DNA of 55,589 nt from Daejeonella sp. (GCF_030684675.1 NZ_JAUXXZ010000080.1:1-55589), one strand, 5' to 3'. Positions 19,171-29,354 are shown, numbered from the stretch's first letter. The notes: generated by a model from the letters alone, not told the origin. Translations and numbers: made by a program.

Positions 19171-20130
19171 TCAGGACTCAATTACTACGCCCATTGCGCA
19201 GAATTTTTCGATTCGTTCATTGATTACTTCGTCGATATCCCGCTTAAGTAACACATTAAGGTCTTTAGTGATCTTATCCTGAATGGTCTTAGCCATTTCT
19301 TCAGGATTATGATGGGCGCCTCCCAGGGGCTCTTTGATGATTCCATCAATCAGTTTATTCTTAAGCATATCGTCTGCTGTCAGTTTCAGACAGTCGGCGG
19401 CTTTCTCTTTAAAATCCCAGCTTCTCCATAATATAGATGAACATGATTCAGGTGAGATTACCGAGTACCAGGTATGCTCGAGCATGTAAACGCGGTCGCC
19501 AATACCAATACCTAATGCACCACCAGAAGCTCCTTCACCTACTATAAAGCATAAGATAGGCACCCTCAATACCGACATTTCAAGCAGGTTCCGGGCAATT
19601 GCTTCACCCTGCCCACGTTCTTCTGCCTCTAGTCCCGGATAAGCCCCAGGAGTGTCAATAAACGTGATTACCGGTTTATTGAACTTTTCAGCTAGTTTCA
19701 TTAGTCGGAGAGCCTTACGATAACCTTCAGGATTAGCCATTCCAAAATTACGGTATTGACGCATTTTGGTGTTCACACCTTTCTGATGACCAATGATCAT
19801 TACTGTTTGGCCACCAATACTCGCAAATCCTCCAACAATGGCCTTGTCATCCTTTACCGTCCGGTCACCATGCATCTCGATAAAATCATCACAGATCATC
19901 TCAATATAAGACAAGGTGTAAGGCCTTTCCGGATGCCGCGATATCTGCACATTTTGCCATCCGCTAAGATTCGAGTAGATCTGATGTCTGGCTGCATCAA
20001 TCTTTAGTTCCAACTCAGCCAGTGTAACTGACATGTCTACCTTGGTTTTCTCAGCTACTTGTTTAACCTTTTCAATCTGCAATTGCAAATCAACAATAGG
20101 CTTTTCAAAATCGAATGTTGTACTACTCAT
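19171..20130 (-). CDS. accA: Acetyl-CoA carboxylase carboxyltransferase subunit alpha
   Basis: A cytosolic protein of 319 residues that matches AccA along its full length. It transfers carboxyl from carboxybiotin to acetyl-CoA to make malonyl-CoA for fatty-acid synthesis, together with AccD. Visible signatures include an N-terminal helical hairpin, [20 protein letters not shown], the crotonase-fold core [42 protein letters not shown], and [20 protein letters not shown]. The zinc-binding partner AccD is not in the window. It stands alone on the - strand, converging with the ThuA gene. Confidence 0.97.
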   Translation of the reverse strand: MSSTTFDFEKPIVDLQLQIEKVKQVAEKTKVDMSVTLAELELKIDAARHQIYSNLSGWQNVQISRHPERPYTLSYIEMICDDFIEMHGDRTVKDDKAIVGGFASIGGQTVMIIGHQKGVNTKMRQYRNFGMANPEGYRKALRLMKLAEKFNKPVITFIDTPGAYPGLEAEERGQGEAIARNLLEMSVLRVPILCFIVGEGASGGALGIGIGDRVYMLEHTWYSVISPESCSSILWRSWDFKEKAADCLKLTADDMLKNKLIDGIIKEPLGGAHHNPEEMAKTIQDKITKDLNVLLKRDIDEVINERIEKFCAMGVVIES

Positions 20131-20244
20131 AGGTTATCTAAAAGACCCGGCTAAATTAGGAAATTAATACCATCGTCAATAAATCTAATTTTGAAAATCT
20201 GTAAACCTGAATTTACGGGAATTTTAATGTATTAATAGAAGAAT

Positions 20245-20460
20245 TCAGGGATTAAAGTTCTTTAACTTTTCCTTTGCCTGATCCCATGTATTTGCTGATT
20301 TCTTTTCGATTGCAGCATTATCAATGAGTTGCTGTAAATTTACAAGGGCTTCCAAAACTGCTTTATCTTTTACCCCATCCTTTTTGAAGCGAACCAGATC
20401 CAGAATGATAGCCTTATTATTTCCGCTTTCATCGGTTATAAAATTTATTCCATCTATCAT
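20245..20460 (-). CDS. Small antitoxin-like protein
   Basis: A protein of 71 residues: a short beta-rich N-terminus (GINFITDESGNNKAIILDL) followed by a helical C-terminus. The pattern 'FITDE-x-G-x-x-KAVIIDL' is seen in small Bacteroidota proteins that pair with RelE/ParE toxins, such as DUF2683-like antitoxins. No toxin-sized ORF lies beside it, so it may be an orphan or have a different role. It sits between accA and the divergent antiporter gene. The assignment is weak. Confidence 0.5.
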   Translation of the reverse strand: MIDGINFITDESGNNKAIILDLVRFKKDGVKDKAVLEALVNLQQLIDNAAIEKKSANTWDQAKEKLKNFNP

Positions 20461-20701
20461 TTCTTCATTCTTTTTGTGTGAGAAAAAGCAAAACTATTTC
20501 AATCTTACGAAAGATTATTGAAATACAAAGATAAATGATTCAATCAATACTGCTCTCTCCGCGAATAAACCTGCTTAGAGCCAATCACCATAGCATGATG
20601 GAAATGCTGACATTTTACTAACCCAAAAGGCGCTGGCAGCTTCCTTTTTTTGAATTTTTTATTATATTTTACAAGGAACTCAAAAAAAAGCAAAGAATTA
20701 T

Positions 20702-22969
20702 ATGGGTCATTTGCCAAAACTTATTGAAGATCTTGCACTAATATTAATAGTTGCTGCACTCACTACTTTATTATTCAGAAGGATAAAGCAACCGCTTGTT
20801 TTAGGATATATTATTGCCGGCTTTTTAGTTGGGCCCCATCTTTCGATCACTCCCACTGTAGTCGATACCACTAACGTCAAGACCTTAGCGGAAATTGGGG
20901 TCATATTTCTTTTGTTCAGCCTCGGACTTGAGTTTAGTTTTAAGAAACTGATGCGTGTTGGTGGCTCGGCATCTATCACAGCCTTTGTCGAAATTATTTT
21001 TATTTGCACAACAGGGTACTTTGCCGGTCGATGGATGGGCTGGTCGGTCATGGACAGTCTCTTTCTTGGAGGGATGCTCGCCAGTTCCTCAACAACTATT
21101 ATTATTAAAGCTTTTGACGAACTGGGCGTAAAAACGAAGCAATATGCCAGGGTTGTATTCGGGGTGCTGGTTGTTGAAGATATTGTGGTGATACTATTAA
21201 TGGTTTTACTTTCTACAGTTGCTGTCACTAAACAGTTTGAAGGTACTGAAATGTTGTTTACAGTCGGGAAACTGCTGTTCTTCCTGCTGCTTTGGTTCAT
21301 TGCAGGAATATTCCTCTTGCCAAGTCTGTTAAAAAAAGCAAAGAACCTGCTTGATGAAGAAACATTGCTTATTCTGGCCATTGGACTCTGTCTGGGAATG
21401 GTTGTCATTGCTACCCAGGTTGGATTCTCAGCCGAGCTCGGAGCCTTCATTATGGGATCTATCCTCGCCGAAACTACCAAAGCCGAAAAAGTAGAGCATC
21501 TTATAAAGCCCGTTAAAGACCTCTTTGGAGCTATTTTCTTCGTATCCGTCGGGATGCTCATCGATCCCCTTACCATCATGGAATACCGCTGGCCAGTACT
21601 ATGGATTACCCTACTTGTACTCTTTGGAAAATTCCTGAGCACTGCAGCAGGAGCTTTATTATCCGGCCAACCACTTAAGCAATCAGTACAGGTTGGAATG
21701 AGTATGGCTCAGATCGGAGAATTTGCTTTTATTGTTGCTTCACTGGGGCTATCACTTGGTGTAACCAGTAATTTCCTTTTCCCTGTTGCTGTAGGTACAT
21801 CTGCAATAACCACCTTTACCACCCCTTACATGATCAGGTTCTCACCAAAAGTTTATGATGGTATCCTGAAAATTCTTCCTGAAAAATGGATCATAAACCT
21901 GAATAATTATGCCAGCAGTACTCAAAACATACAGGCTGAAAGTAACTGGAAAAAAGTATTCAGCTCCTACCTCAATATTGCGGTAAGCAATGGTATTATT
22001 CTTCTGGCTATGATGCTGTTTTCTATAAATTTCCTTCAGCCTTTTCTGGATAAAAATATTGAGAATGGGATATTAAGCTCTTCGATAGGTCTTCTGATCT
22101 CCTTTGGTGCTGCTGCACCATTTATTTGGGCACTCATTGCAAAAAGACCAGGCAAATTGGGTTATAAGGAACTGTGGCTCGATAAAGAATACAGTCGTGG
22201 GCCATTATTGGTTCTGGAAATTGCCAGGGTAACTATCGGATTATTCATCATGGGATTTTGGGTAAACAAACTCTTCTCTGCAATGGTTGCAATTCTTATC
22301 GCGATGCCACTGATTGTAGTCGTTTTAATACTTTTCTCGCAGCGATTACAGCACTTTTATCAAAGGCTCGAAGGCCGTTTTCTGTCGAATTTTAATGCAA
22401 GGGAAATTGCTGAAGAAGAAAATGCATATTCTGAAAAAATCCTTAGAAAACATTTTAAACCGGAGTCTGAGCTTGTTCCATGGGAGGCCCATATGGTTGA
22501 TCTGCAGGTCGATCAGAATGCTGATTTTATAGGGAAAAATCTGGAAGAACTGGCATGGCGGGAAAAATATGGAGTCAATATTGCTTATATCAAACGTGGC
22601 GACAAATTGATTTATGCCCCTTCCCGCTTTAATAAGCTACTTCCTTTCGACCATGTCGGAATAATTGCAAGTGATGAGCAAATGCAACAGTTCAAACCTA
22701 TTTTTGATTCCACTGAAGCCATTGACACCGTTGAATATAATGTTGAGGATATTGTTGTTCAAAAGATTGTTGTTGATGAACACAATAAGCTAAAAGGACA
22801 TACAGTTCGCAATTCGGGTATCCGTGAAAGAACAAATGGGCTGATCATTGGTATTGAGCGAAATCACGAAAGAATTTTGAACCCAAATTCTCAAATGGTC
22901 TTTGAGTGGGGTGATATTGTGTGGATCGTTGGAGAACGGAAAAAGATCCAGCAGCTGAATGCCTCCTGA
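20702..22969 (+). CDS. KefB-type monovalent cation:proton antiporter (CPA2)
   Basis: An inner-membrane transporter of 755 residues. Residues about 8-385 form the Na+/H+-exchanger domain (VLGYIIAGFLVGP, GLEFSFKKLMR, SSSTTIIIKAFDELG, ELGAFIMGSILAET, FFVSVGMLIDP, QIGEFAFIVASLG). More membrane segments cover about 415-560. The C-terminal soluble part holds two TrkA-C/RCK-C-like domains (about 595-675 and 680-752: FDHVGIIASDEQ and GDIVWIVGERKKI) but no RCK-N Rossmann domain, so gating by NAD(H) binding is not expected. It exports K+ or Na+ in exchange for H+. Its stop codon directly abuts the stop codon of the next gene on the other strand. Confidence 0.92.
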   Translation: MGHLPKLIEDLALILIVAALTTLLFRRIKQPLVLGYIIAGFLVGPHLSITPTVVDTTNVKTLAEIGVIFLLFSLGLEFSFKKLMRVGGSASITAFVEIIFICTTGYFAGRWMGWSVMDSLFLGGMLASSSTTIIIKAFDELGVKTKQYARVVFGVLVVEDIVVILLMVLLSTVAVTKQFEGTEMLFTVGKLLFFLLLWFIAGIFLLPSLLKKAKNLLDEETLLILAIGLCLGMVVIATQVGFSAELGAFIMGSILAETTKAEKVEHLIKPVKDLFGAIFFVSVGMLIDPLTIMEYRWPVLWITLLVLFGKFLSTAAGALLSGQPLKQSVQVGMSMAQIGEFAFIVASLGLSLGVTSNFLFPVAVGTSAITTFTTPYMIRFSPKVYDGILKILPEKWIINLNNYASSTQNIQAESNWKKVFSSYLNIAVSNGIILLAMMLFSINFLQPFLDKNIENGILSSSIGLLISFGAAAPFIWALIAKRPGKLGYKELWLDKEYSRGPLLVLEIARVTIGLFIMGFWVNKLFSAMVAILIAMPLIVVVLILFSQRLQHFYQRLEGRFLSNFNAREIAEEENAYSEKILRKHFKPESELVPWEAHMVDLQVDQNADFIGKNLEELAWREKYGVNIAYIKRGDKLIYAPSRFNKLLPFDHVGIIASDEQMQQFKPIFDSTEAIDTVEYNVEDIVVQKIVVDEHNKLKGHTVRNSGIRERTNGLIIGIERNHERILNPNSQMVFEWGDIVWIVGERKKIQQLNAS

Positions 22970-23515
22970 TTAATATTCCTCGGCAAGCAGATTAATTATT
23001 GCCACTGAATTAATTATATTTTGTCTTTCCGAAATTCCGTAACAAGCTTCGATATAATATTCAGGACTATAATAGGATAAAACCTTCATCTGCCCCTTCG
23101 ACAGGATTGTGAATTCATAGGTATACGATTCATAGATATCATACTTTTTAGCACAAAAATTTGGAATGTCCTTTTCATCCCTGATTCTAAATAAATCATT
23201 TTGCTGAAAAATTTTCCTTATCTGATCGAGTGAATGACTTGATAGATTAAGGTCATTTAGTACATTGACTGAATATAAATATGCCTTAAGTTCCTCGCCT
23301 CTTCCGGTTAAAACAAAATACCTGGATTCTGATGCTGTCTCTCCCGGAAAATAGCTGCGAAAGGCCAGTACAAAATCATTCTTTGAGTTGAGCGACTGCA
23401 TAAATGGCTGTACCCGGGTATTATCATATTTAATCCCGTTTTCAATCCGGAATAGCTCCTGAGAAAATGCCGGAAGCAAAAATAAAAGAAATGAAATGGT
23501 TAAAAAAAATTTCAA
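22970..23515 (-). CDS. Secreted protein of unknown function
   Basis: A 181-residue protein with a clear signal peptide (residues 1-18, ending PAFSQ). I do not recognise the family. The mature part is mixed alpha/beta with aromatic-rich stretches (ESYTYEFTILSKGQMKVLSYYSPEYY is split by short turns) and two Cys residues, at about 121 and 158, that could form a disulfide. It is the last gene of the - strand run that begins with the pilin-like gene, 34 nt after a ThuA-like gene. Any link to the pilus locus is only positional. Confidence 0.65.
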   Translation of the reverse strand: MKFFLTISFLLFLLPAFSQELFRIENGIKYDNTRVQPFMQSLNSKNDFVLAFRSYFPGETASESRYFVLTGRGEELKAYLYSVNVLNDLNLSSHSLDQIRKIFQQNDLFRIRDEKDIPNFCAKKYDIYESYTYEFTILSKGQMKVLSYYSPEYYIEACYGISERQNIINSVAIINLLAEEY

Positions 23516-23549
23516 AATTATAAGGAATATATGGGTGCAAATTACTGTA

Positions 23550-24395
23550 CTATTTACTCCCTAGCCAAAGAAGGGCATTTGTAATCATCTTATTCTGCGA
23601 TACATTATCGAAAGTAAATGAAAGTGTTCGATTAGTCTTATCAATTTTATGCTCATAATCAATATCATTATGCCCCATATTAAGGTATAACATTCTGTAC
23701 CTGGTATTGGTCCATACCACAGGATAATAACCCTCATGCCAGATTTCATGAGGTTTCGGGCCGGTCCCGAGCGGAAAACTCTTCGAGTCTATGGATAACA
23801 GGATTTTTATATTGGGATTCGCCTTCAGATCATTTTTCCATCTGTACCATTCATTTGGAGCGGACAGAAATTTTCCGGGCAATCTTTTAGCTATTGGGTG
23901 TTTAGTATCCTCGAACCGCAATGTGGCGGATGTAGGCCTCCAGGTATTACTTCTGTATTGACCAGATCCCAAAAAATCTTCATGGTACCAATCCCAGTTT
24001 TGAGGATAGGTCGAAGGACTTAAGGCAAATGCTGAAAAATGAAATCCCATCCAGGCACCACCTGCCTCCATGTATTTTCGAAAAGCTTCCCTTTGCTCCG
24101 GTTTCTCAGGCCGGGTATCCAAAAAAAGTACGACCTGGTACCCTGCAAGAAATTCAGCATTCAAGTTATTCCAGTCATTTGTGGCAGTAAACCCAAAATT
24201 ATTCTTTTCTGCTATTTTAGGGAACCACTTCAGGGCCTCCGACACATAACTGATATGAGCCTGATCATTTTTTCCCGTATAGAATGCAATTACCTGAAAT
24301 TTAGGGTCAATAATCGTTGAAAAACAATCACTGGAATATAGCAAACCCAAAAACAGGGCATACAGTAATTTGTATCTGAAGAAAATCGAATGCAT
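23550..24395 (-). CDS. Secreted ThuA-like domain protein
   Basis: A 281-residue exported protein with a signal segment (about 8-26) and a full ThuA-like domain: FQVIAFYTGKNDQAHISYV, VVLFLDTRPEKPEQREAFR, EAGGAWMGFHFSAFALSP, then RFEDTKHPIAKRLPGKF and the closing PVVWTNTRYRMLYLNMGHND with its conserved His. The family has a glutamine-amidotransferase-like fold, is often annotated as trehalose utilisation, and its members outside rhizobia are mostly uncharacterised. It differs clearly from the ThuA-like protein at 18129-19151, with less shared motif detail. It may be co-transcribed with the genes upstream at 65 nt spacing. Confidence 0.85.
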   Translation of the reverse strand: MHSIFFRYKLLYALFLGLLYSSDCFSTIIDPKFQVIAFYTGKNDQAHISYVSEALKWFPKIAEKNNFGFTATNDWNNLNAEFLAGYQVVLFLDTRPEKPEQREAFRKYMEAGGAWMGFHFSAFALSPSTYPQNWDWYHEDFLGSGQYRSNTWRPTSATLRFEDTKHPIAKRLPGKFLSAPNEWYRWKNDLKANPNIKILLSIDSKSFPLGTGPKPHEIWHEGYYPVVWTNTRYRMLYLNMGHNDIDYEHKIDKTNRTLSFTFDNVSQNKMITNALLWLGSK

Positions 24396-24460
24396 CTTAT
24401 CCTGGTATAATTTAAGGATAAGGTAGAAAAAAAATAGAAATATTTAAGATTGAGAATCTG

Positions 24461-24850
24461 CTAACGTGGATCTATCTGGTAAAGTACAAGAGGAACGCTT
24501 CTGTTGGAACGTTGACTAAGGTTTGCCGTTTGCATATTAGTCCCTGAACCAGCAAAAATCGATGCAGGAATTTCCATCTGGCTACCTTTATTGTTCTGTT
24601 GGAACTCAAGTTCAGTATTTTCGGTTTGGGATTCAAATTTCCGGATCTGGGAGCTTGAAGGATTTAGTATAGATATATCCCCTTTACCTGATTTTTTTTC
24701 AGAAAATACAGCACTTGAATGCAAAGGAAGTTCAATAATTTGTACAGACTGAATATCTGAAAGCTTGATATACAAGGAGGAACTAGCCACCTGAGCCTTA
24801 ATTTCAGCGGCAATAAAAATGAAAAGAATAAAGCTCAATAAGACTTTCAT
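24461..24850 (-). CDS. Short secreted protein next to usher-like gene
   Basis: A 129-residue protein with a signal peptide (residues 1-19, ending IKAQ). I cannot assign a family. The mature start, SLYIKLSDIQSVQI, resembles the start of the pilin-like protein (ANLNITLSDVLSFSV), so it could be a small minor subunit or an accessory piece of the same surface structure. The middle is Ser/Gln/Glu-rich and low in hydrophobic residues. It lies 53 nt downstream of the usher-like gene on the same strand, which supports membership of that operon. Confidence 0.6.
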   Translation of the reverse strand: MKVLLSFILFIFIAAEIKAQVASSSLYIKLSDIQSVQIIELPLHSSAVFSEKKSGKGDISILNPSSSQIRKFESQTENTELEFQQNNKGSQMEIPASIFAGSGTNMQTANLSQRSNRSVPLVLYQIDPR

Positions 24851-24903
24851 ATATTCTTTTACGATAAATATATGAAAAGGTTACAATTAACGAAGAAATA
24901 TTT

Positions 24904-27783
24904 TTACCTATTAGGCAATTTATTTGGCGAGACAAATTTCTTAGTCTCAATTTTTCTTGGCTTGATAATCAGCTTAATAGTAAGATTTGCCGGACTTTCA
25001 GAATCAAGAATTACCTGAGGGATATTCTTCTCAACTTCTACTTCCGGAGGCAGATTAGTACTATCCACAGAGAGGGTGTATTTGCCTATCGGTAGATAAA
25101 AGATGAGCTGGCCTTCAAGATTGGTCTTGGTAACATACCTTAGGTTATTTTCATCCGTTGCAACTACAGTTATACCCTGTAAATTCCGATTGATCTCATA
25201 ACTGAACTGATCGAAACTATAAACTAAATTTCCTTTAATAGTTCCTGTTCTTTTCAGTGGGATTTCAAGTCTGTGTTTCTTTTTGTCGAGGTTGATGTAC
25301 TGATCAGGTGCATACCAGCCTTTGGTATTTGACAGGCTGATACGATAGCTCTCATGAGGTAGCTTCTTATAAACCACTGATCCTGAAGCATCCGTAATGA
25401 AAGCGACATCGTTAATATAAAGGAGATGGCCTTCTGCCTTTGTATCTCCCTGATCAAAAATATTATTCTGGTTCATATCCTTGTACACAACTACCTCCAA
25501 ATCACTATTTACAGCACCGGCTTTAGGTAAGGATAATTTTTGAGTAATACCTACCTCCAATAGACTGAATTGATAATTACTGAACCGGTTATGATTTATC
25601 GAAGTATAAATGCTGGATTTAGGTAAAATGTCGTACTCTGCCCTGCCGGTTAGAAAACTGCTGCTACCATAAGATGAATTATTCATTAATGCTAATCCTG
25701 CTTCAATTCTCAGCTTATCCCGGTAAAAATTCTTTCGGACTGTTGGAATAATGCTGAAAATCCTTGGTGAATCCTGAATCCTGAGAAAATTATTTACTGC
25801 TTCACCGATATAGAATGTTCCAAACTGCAAGGTAGAACTAAGGTTAAAGATTCCTCTCTTATAGTTGAGATTGGAACGAAAATGAAAACGAAGCTGTTCA
25901 TTAAATGAAGTACTGAAATAGCCACTTTCTGCATTTAATGACAGGTACTGATTATTTGATATTGGATAATTAAATGATGAGTTAATATTCCAGTAGCTCA
26001 ATGTGTGAACTTCCTTAGTTGAACCAGGTAATCGGAATGCATTATTTGATTCCTGAAAATAAAGTGGCGAAACAGAAGCTATCATTTTTTTAAAGATCGT
26101 ACCCGACATTCCTATTTCAGCCCTCAGAGTACTAAACTTAGGCATGAACAACCTGAAAGTTGAGAAAGTTTTAGGTGAATAATAATTATAATCAAATCCT
26201 GCCCAGATGTTAGATCTTTCTCTCATAAAAGTAATCCGTTCATTAAATGACAAAGCACCTCTCCTCATTCCCGGATAATATCCGGAACTAAAATAATTTG
26301 AGCTGTTGATTACTATTTTTTTAATTGTCCCGCTGATATTCAGTCCGGAGGCAAAACTTGGCCTTACCAAACTGATACTATCCCGCTGTTGTGTATGTCC
26401 TCCACTCAGATTAGCTACAATGCGTAAGCCTTTAAATTTAGACAGGGTATAGCTATTACTCAATATTGCACTTTTTGAGTTCTGCAGAGGGCTTATTTCA
26501 TAAATCACATTGGTTGAGAATTCAGAATTTTCATTCCGGTGGGTATATCCCGCCCATCCTGCACTACCCGAAGGCAAAAAATTATAAGAGTCCTTTCCAA
26601 TCAGATTAGAATTACCATCTAAAAAACCTACATCATAAGAATCATTATTTGTAGTATCATTCAAAAATAGATTCGCACCTCTCCCACTGAGGTTTATATC
26701 CATATTCTTATTAATGTTCCCCGCAGTTATCCCCATATTGCCAGCTTCATAACTAAGCCAGGTATTCCTCATCATAGGGGGTGAGTAAGCGTTCTTCCAA
26801 TCTGTATAATCGAGACTATAACCTAAATTTCCAGATTTAAGTTCAAGGTTACCCTGTCCGTTGAGCAGGTAGGATTCATTACTTGAGAACATCCCCTGCG
26901 AACTGAGCGAAATGCTATTGGCATTATACGAATCATTTAAATTAGGGTCATGATAAGCACGGTCACTCCTGCCGCTTTGGACTCTGACGTAAGCCATTCC
27001 AAAGACATCGCCGTTGGAATAAAGTCCGGTAAAGGTTACATCAAATCCTTCAGACTGAAACATTTTTCTCGTAACCGGCTTGGTTATGGTTAGGAGTGTA
27101 TCTGAAGATGGCTGAATTGTAAACTCCTGAGTGGCATGAAATGCCTGATTCTGAAATACAGCCGGGAAGCGATTAATTAAAGTTATTCGCTGGGCAGTAT
27201 TCCCCGGGTTGGAAATTCTGACTGGTATTCTGATGGAATCAGTTGAGGCGTCTATCAGGATACTTGAAACCAGTGAAAACATATTCACGTTTCTTTTTAC
27301 AGAAACCTGCACAATTGTTTCTGTCGCCATAATCAGATTATTACTTTCATCAGAAAGTACAAACCTGATTACATGCCTCTGACCGGAAACAGTTTTTTTG
27401 GTGATAAATACTTTGACAGGGATAAATAAACTATCCCCAGGCTTGATTGAAACTGTTATTTTATTTTTGCTGATCAGGTTAATACTTTTCTCAGGATTGA
27501 TACTTATTGTACCCACAAGTGGTACAGATCTTTTATTTACCAGTTTTAAAGTAAGATCGACGAGTTCTTCATTGGAAGCAGTAATAATTGGCTTAGAAGG
27601 TACTAAAACGATTAATGAATCATTCTCTTGCGCATTTAATTCTACAGAATTAAAAATGGAAAATGATAAAAACATAGTAAAAATCAGATAAACAGATAAT
27701 ACCTCCAGCTTAATTATAAAACCAGAGAGCAGGCTATTCAGGCAAAGTGGATTGCGCAAAAAATCTGATATCCTCTTTTTCAC
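24904..27783 (-). CDS. Outer-membrane usher-like beta-barrel protein
   Basis: A 959-residue protein with an N-terminal signal (about 25-52, ending LNAQ). Two or three Ig-like domains (about 55-265) are followed by a long beta-barrel-like region (about 290-770) with alternating aromatic strands. Two small carboxypeptidase-regulatory/SdrD-like beta domains end it (about 772-935; VVVYKDMNQNNIFDQGDTKAEG and LQGITVVATDENN). Gene order (pilin, PapD-like chaperone, adhesin, this protein) places it where an usher stands in chaperone-usher loci, but it has no recognisable FimD/PapC sequence. Acting as an outer-membrane assembly platform is inference; an outer-membrane anchor is the alternative. Confidence 0.65.
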   Translation of the reverse strand: MKKRISDFLRNPLCLNSLLSGFIIKLEVLSVYLIFTMFLSFSIFNSVELNAQENDSLIVLVPSKPIITASNEELVDLTLKLVNKRSVPLVGTISINPEKSINLISKNKITVSIKPGDSLFIPVKVFITKKTVSGQRHVIRFVLSDESNNLIMATETIVQVSVKRNVNMFSLVSSILIDASTDSIRIPVRISNPGNTAQRITLINRFPAVFQNQAFHATQEFTIQPSSDTLLTITKPVTRKMFQSEGFDVTFTGLYSNGDVFGMAYVRVQSGRSDRAYHDPNLNDSYNANSISLSSQGMFSSNESYLLNGQGNLELKSGNLGYSLDYTDWKNAYSPPMMRNTWLSYEAGNMGITAGNINKNMDINLSGRGANLFLNDTTNNDSYDVGFLDGNSNLIGKDSYNFLPSGSAGWAGYTHRNENSEFSTNVIYEISPLQNSKSAILSNSYTLSKFKGLRIVANLSGGHTQQRDSISLVRPSFASGLNISGTIKKIVINSSNYFSSGYYPGMRRGALSFNERITFMRERSNIWAGFDYNYYSPKTFSTFRLFMPKFSTLRAEIGMSGTIFKKMIASVSPLYFQESNNAFRLPGSTKEVHTLSYWNINSSFNYPISNNQYLSLNAESGYFSTSFNEQLRFHFRSNLNYKRGIFNLSSTLQFGTFYIGEAVNNFLRIQDSPRIFSIIPTVRKNFYRDKLRIEAGLALMNNSSYGSSSFLTGRAEYDILPKSSIYTSINHNRFSNYQFSLLEVGITQKLSLPKAGAVNSDLEVVVYKDMNQNNIFDQGDTKAEGHLLYINDVAFITDASGSVVYKKLPHESYRISLSNTKGWYAPDQYINLDKKKHRLEIPLKRTGTIKGNLVYSFDQFSYEINRNLQGITVVATDENNLRYVTKTNLEGQLIFYLPIGKYTLSVDSTNLPPEVEVEKNIPQVILDSESPANLTIKLIIKPRKIETKKFVSPNKLPNR

Positions 27784-27827
27784 TTTAAAGATTCTGAAAA
27801 ATCTACTAGGGTTCTAATTAAAGAACT

Positions 27828-29342
27828 CTATTGAGGAATAATTACAAATAAAACAGTTGTATTAAAGGTGCCGGTTTTACCTGCCAGTCTACTGTCATTT
27901 GCAGCAGTATAATACCTCAGATCATATTCCACTACTTGATGCGTATAATCAACCATTGGATTTGTAATGATTACCTGATCAACCGTTGAAAGTGCCCGGG
28001 TAAAAGTAGATATGCCACCCGAACTTGAAGTGTATTTAGTAGTCTGAACATTCACTGCAGCTACAGGAATCGTATTACTATCTGGCCCAATAAGGTTCAA
28101 TCCGCTGGTTTTAATAATTACCTGATAAGGCTGATAACCAACTACTCTCATACCTCTGGATTTATTTACTGACACACCATTCATATAACTCTCTAGTGTA
28201 TTAAACACAATATCAATCTCATTTGCTGAGTTCTGAAGTTCGAGTGTGAAACTGTTTGAGACAGAGTTTACCTGGAATGATACAGCTACTGTACTCGTAG
28301 AAACCAGTACATTATTTGAATTGTACAATGAAAGAATTAAGGTTCCGGTATAGGTTCCATTGGGAACCATCAAATGATTTCCTCCCTGAATCAGCATGTC
28401 GAATTTATGCTCAGTAAATACATTAGCTCCAAAAGGAGCATTCGAACCATTTATCAGAACAACATCAGTATTGTTTAAAACAACCGGAGTATTATTTACC
28501 CCGATTTGTGTGGCCGTAGGTGTACCTGTACTAACCCTGTTGAAACGTAATGAAAAAAACTGAGGTGCAACCGATTGACTTCCGTTTGTGAAATTACCTG
28601 CAGCCCTAACATTTAAACTCCATTCATCACAGGTAGCCCCATTTGGAGAATACTGAACACTCAGTGCATCTGTTACTGTCATTCCCGCCATCTGCTCTGC
28701 ATAGGTATTAAATGTACCCTGAGCGCTTGAATACGTATTCAATGTTGCTCCCTGGCAGGTACTGCTGTAACTGACTACAAATGAAACTGTAATATTACTA
28801 TTAGTTGCCATCACGTTACCATTTTTATCAAATATAGTTACCGTTAATGTTGTATTATAGGTGCCTGAACCTACATTCAGGTGATTCCCACCCGCAACTC
28901 TCATATTAAATCTTTGTTGAAATGAACGATTCCCTCCGGTTATATTCCCATTTGTATTAACCATAGACTTCGCCGTAGATGTACTTAAGCTCTGATATCC
29001 TCGACTACTTGTTCCGCTAGGGCCACCAACAGATGAGGCATAGGTCAATGAAACAAATGAGGCGGCAATAGTTGCAGTTCCATTACTAAAATCACTGTTT
29101 GCCTGAATACGCACTGTCCAACCCGATTGACTGTTCGAATTCAAATTATATTGTAAAGTAAGATAACTGTTGCTGGTTTTAGTCGTTGAGATCTCAGCTT
29201 TTGTATTAAATGTAACAGGAGTACCCAACACACCGTTTATTGTTTGTGCATTACCCTTAGTGGCTAAGAACAAAAAACCTGCAATTAGTATCGCCAGTTG
29301 CAGTTTGCCAATCTTAAAGTTAACTCCGAATATATTTTTCAT
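27828..29342 (-). CDS. Tip-adhesin-like protein with C-terminal pilin-like domain
   Basis: A 504-residue secreted protein (signal about 14-32, ending GNAQ). It contains two tandem homologous beta domains, about 35-190 and 195-365, recognisable by the paired segments RFNMRVAGGNHLNVGSGTY and HKFDMLIQGGNHLMVPNGTY. The C-terminal part (about 368-504) starts FTLELQNSANEIDIVFNT and aligns by eye with the small pilin (LDVNFDTEAKYTNG versus IDIVFNTLESYMNG). That makes it look like a two-domain adhesin carrying a pilin domain for incorporation into the fibre. It lies 12 nt downstream of the chaperone gene and 44 nt upstream of the usher-like gene. Confidence 0.65.
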   Translation of the reverse strand: MKNIFGVNFKIGKLQLAILIAGFLFLATKGNAQTINGVLGTPVTFNTKAEISTTKTSNSYLTLQYNLNSNSQSGWTVRIQANSDFSNGTATIAASFVSLTYASSVGGPSGTSSRGYQSLSTSTAKSMVNTNGNITGGNRSFQQRFNMRVAGGNHLNVGSGTYNTTLTVTIFDKNGNVMATNSNITVSFVVSYSSTCQGATLNTYSSAQGTFNTYAEQMAGMTVTDALSVQYSPNGATCDEWSLNVRAAGNFTNGSQSVAPQFFSLRFNRVSTGTPTATQIGVNNTPVVLNNTDVVLINGSNAPFGANVFTEHKFDMLIQGGNHLMVPNGTYTGTLILSLYNSNNVLVSTSTVAVSFQVNSVSNSFTLELQNSANEIDIVFNTLESYMNGVSVNKSRGMRVVGYQPYQVIIKTSGLNLIGPDSNTIPVAAVNVQTTKYTSSSGGISTFTRALSTVDQVIITNPMVDYTHQVVEYDLRYYTAANDSRLAGKTGTFNTTVLFVIIPQ

Positions 29343-29354
29343 TTGATTATTTAA

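Noticed and set aside
20707-21642. Long open frame (311 codons) on the - strand opposite the antiporter gene
   Set aside because: It is fully inside the well-supported KefB-type gene, is rich in Ser/Thr/Ile as antisense frames often are, and has no recognisable domain.
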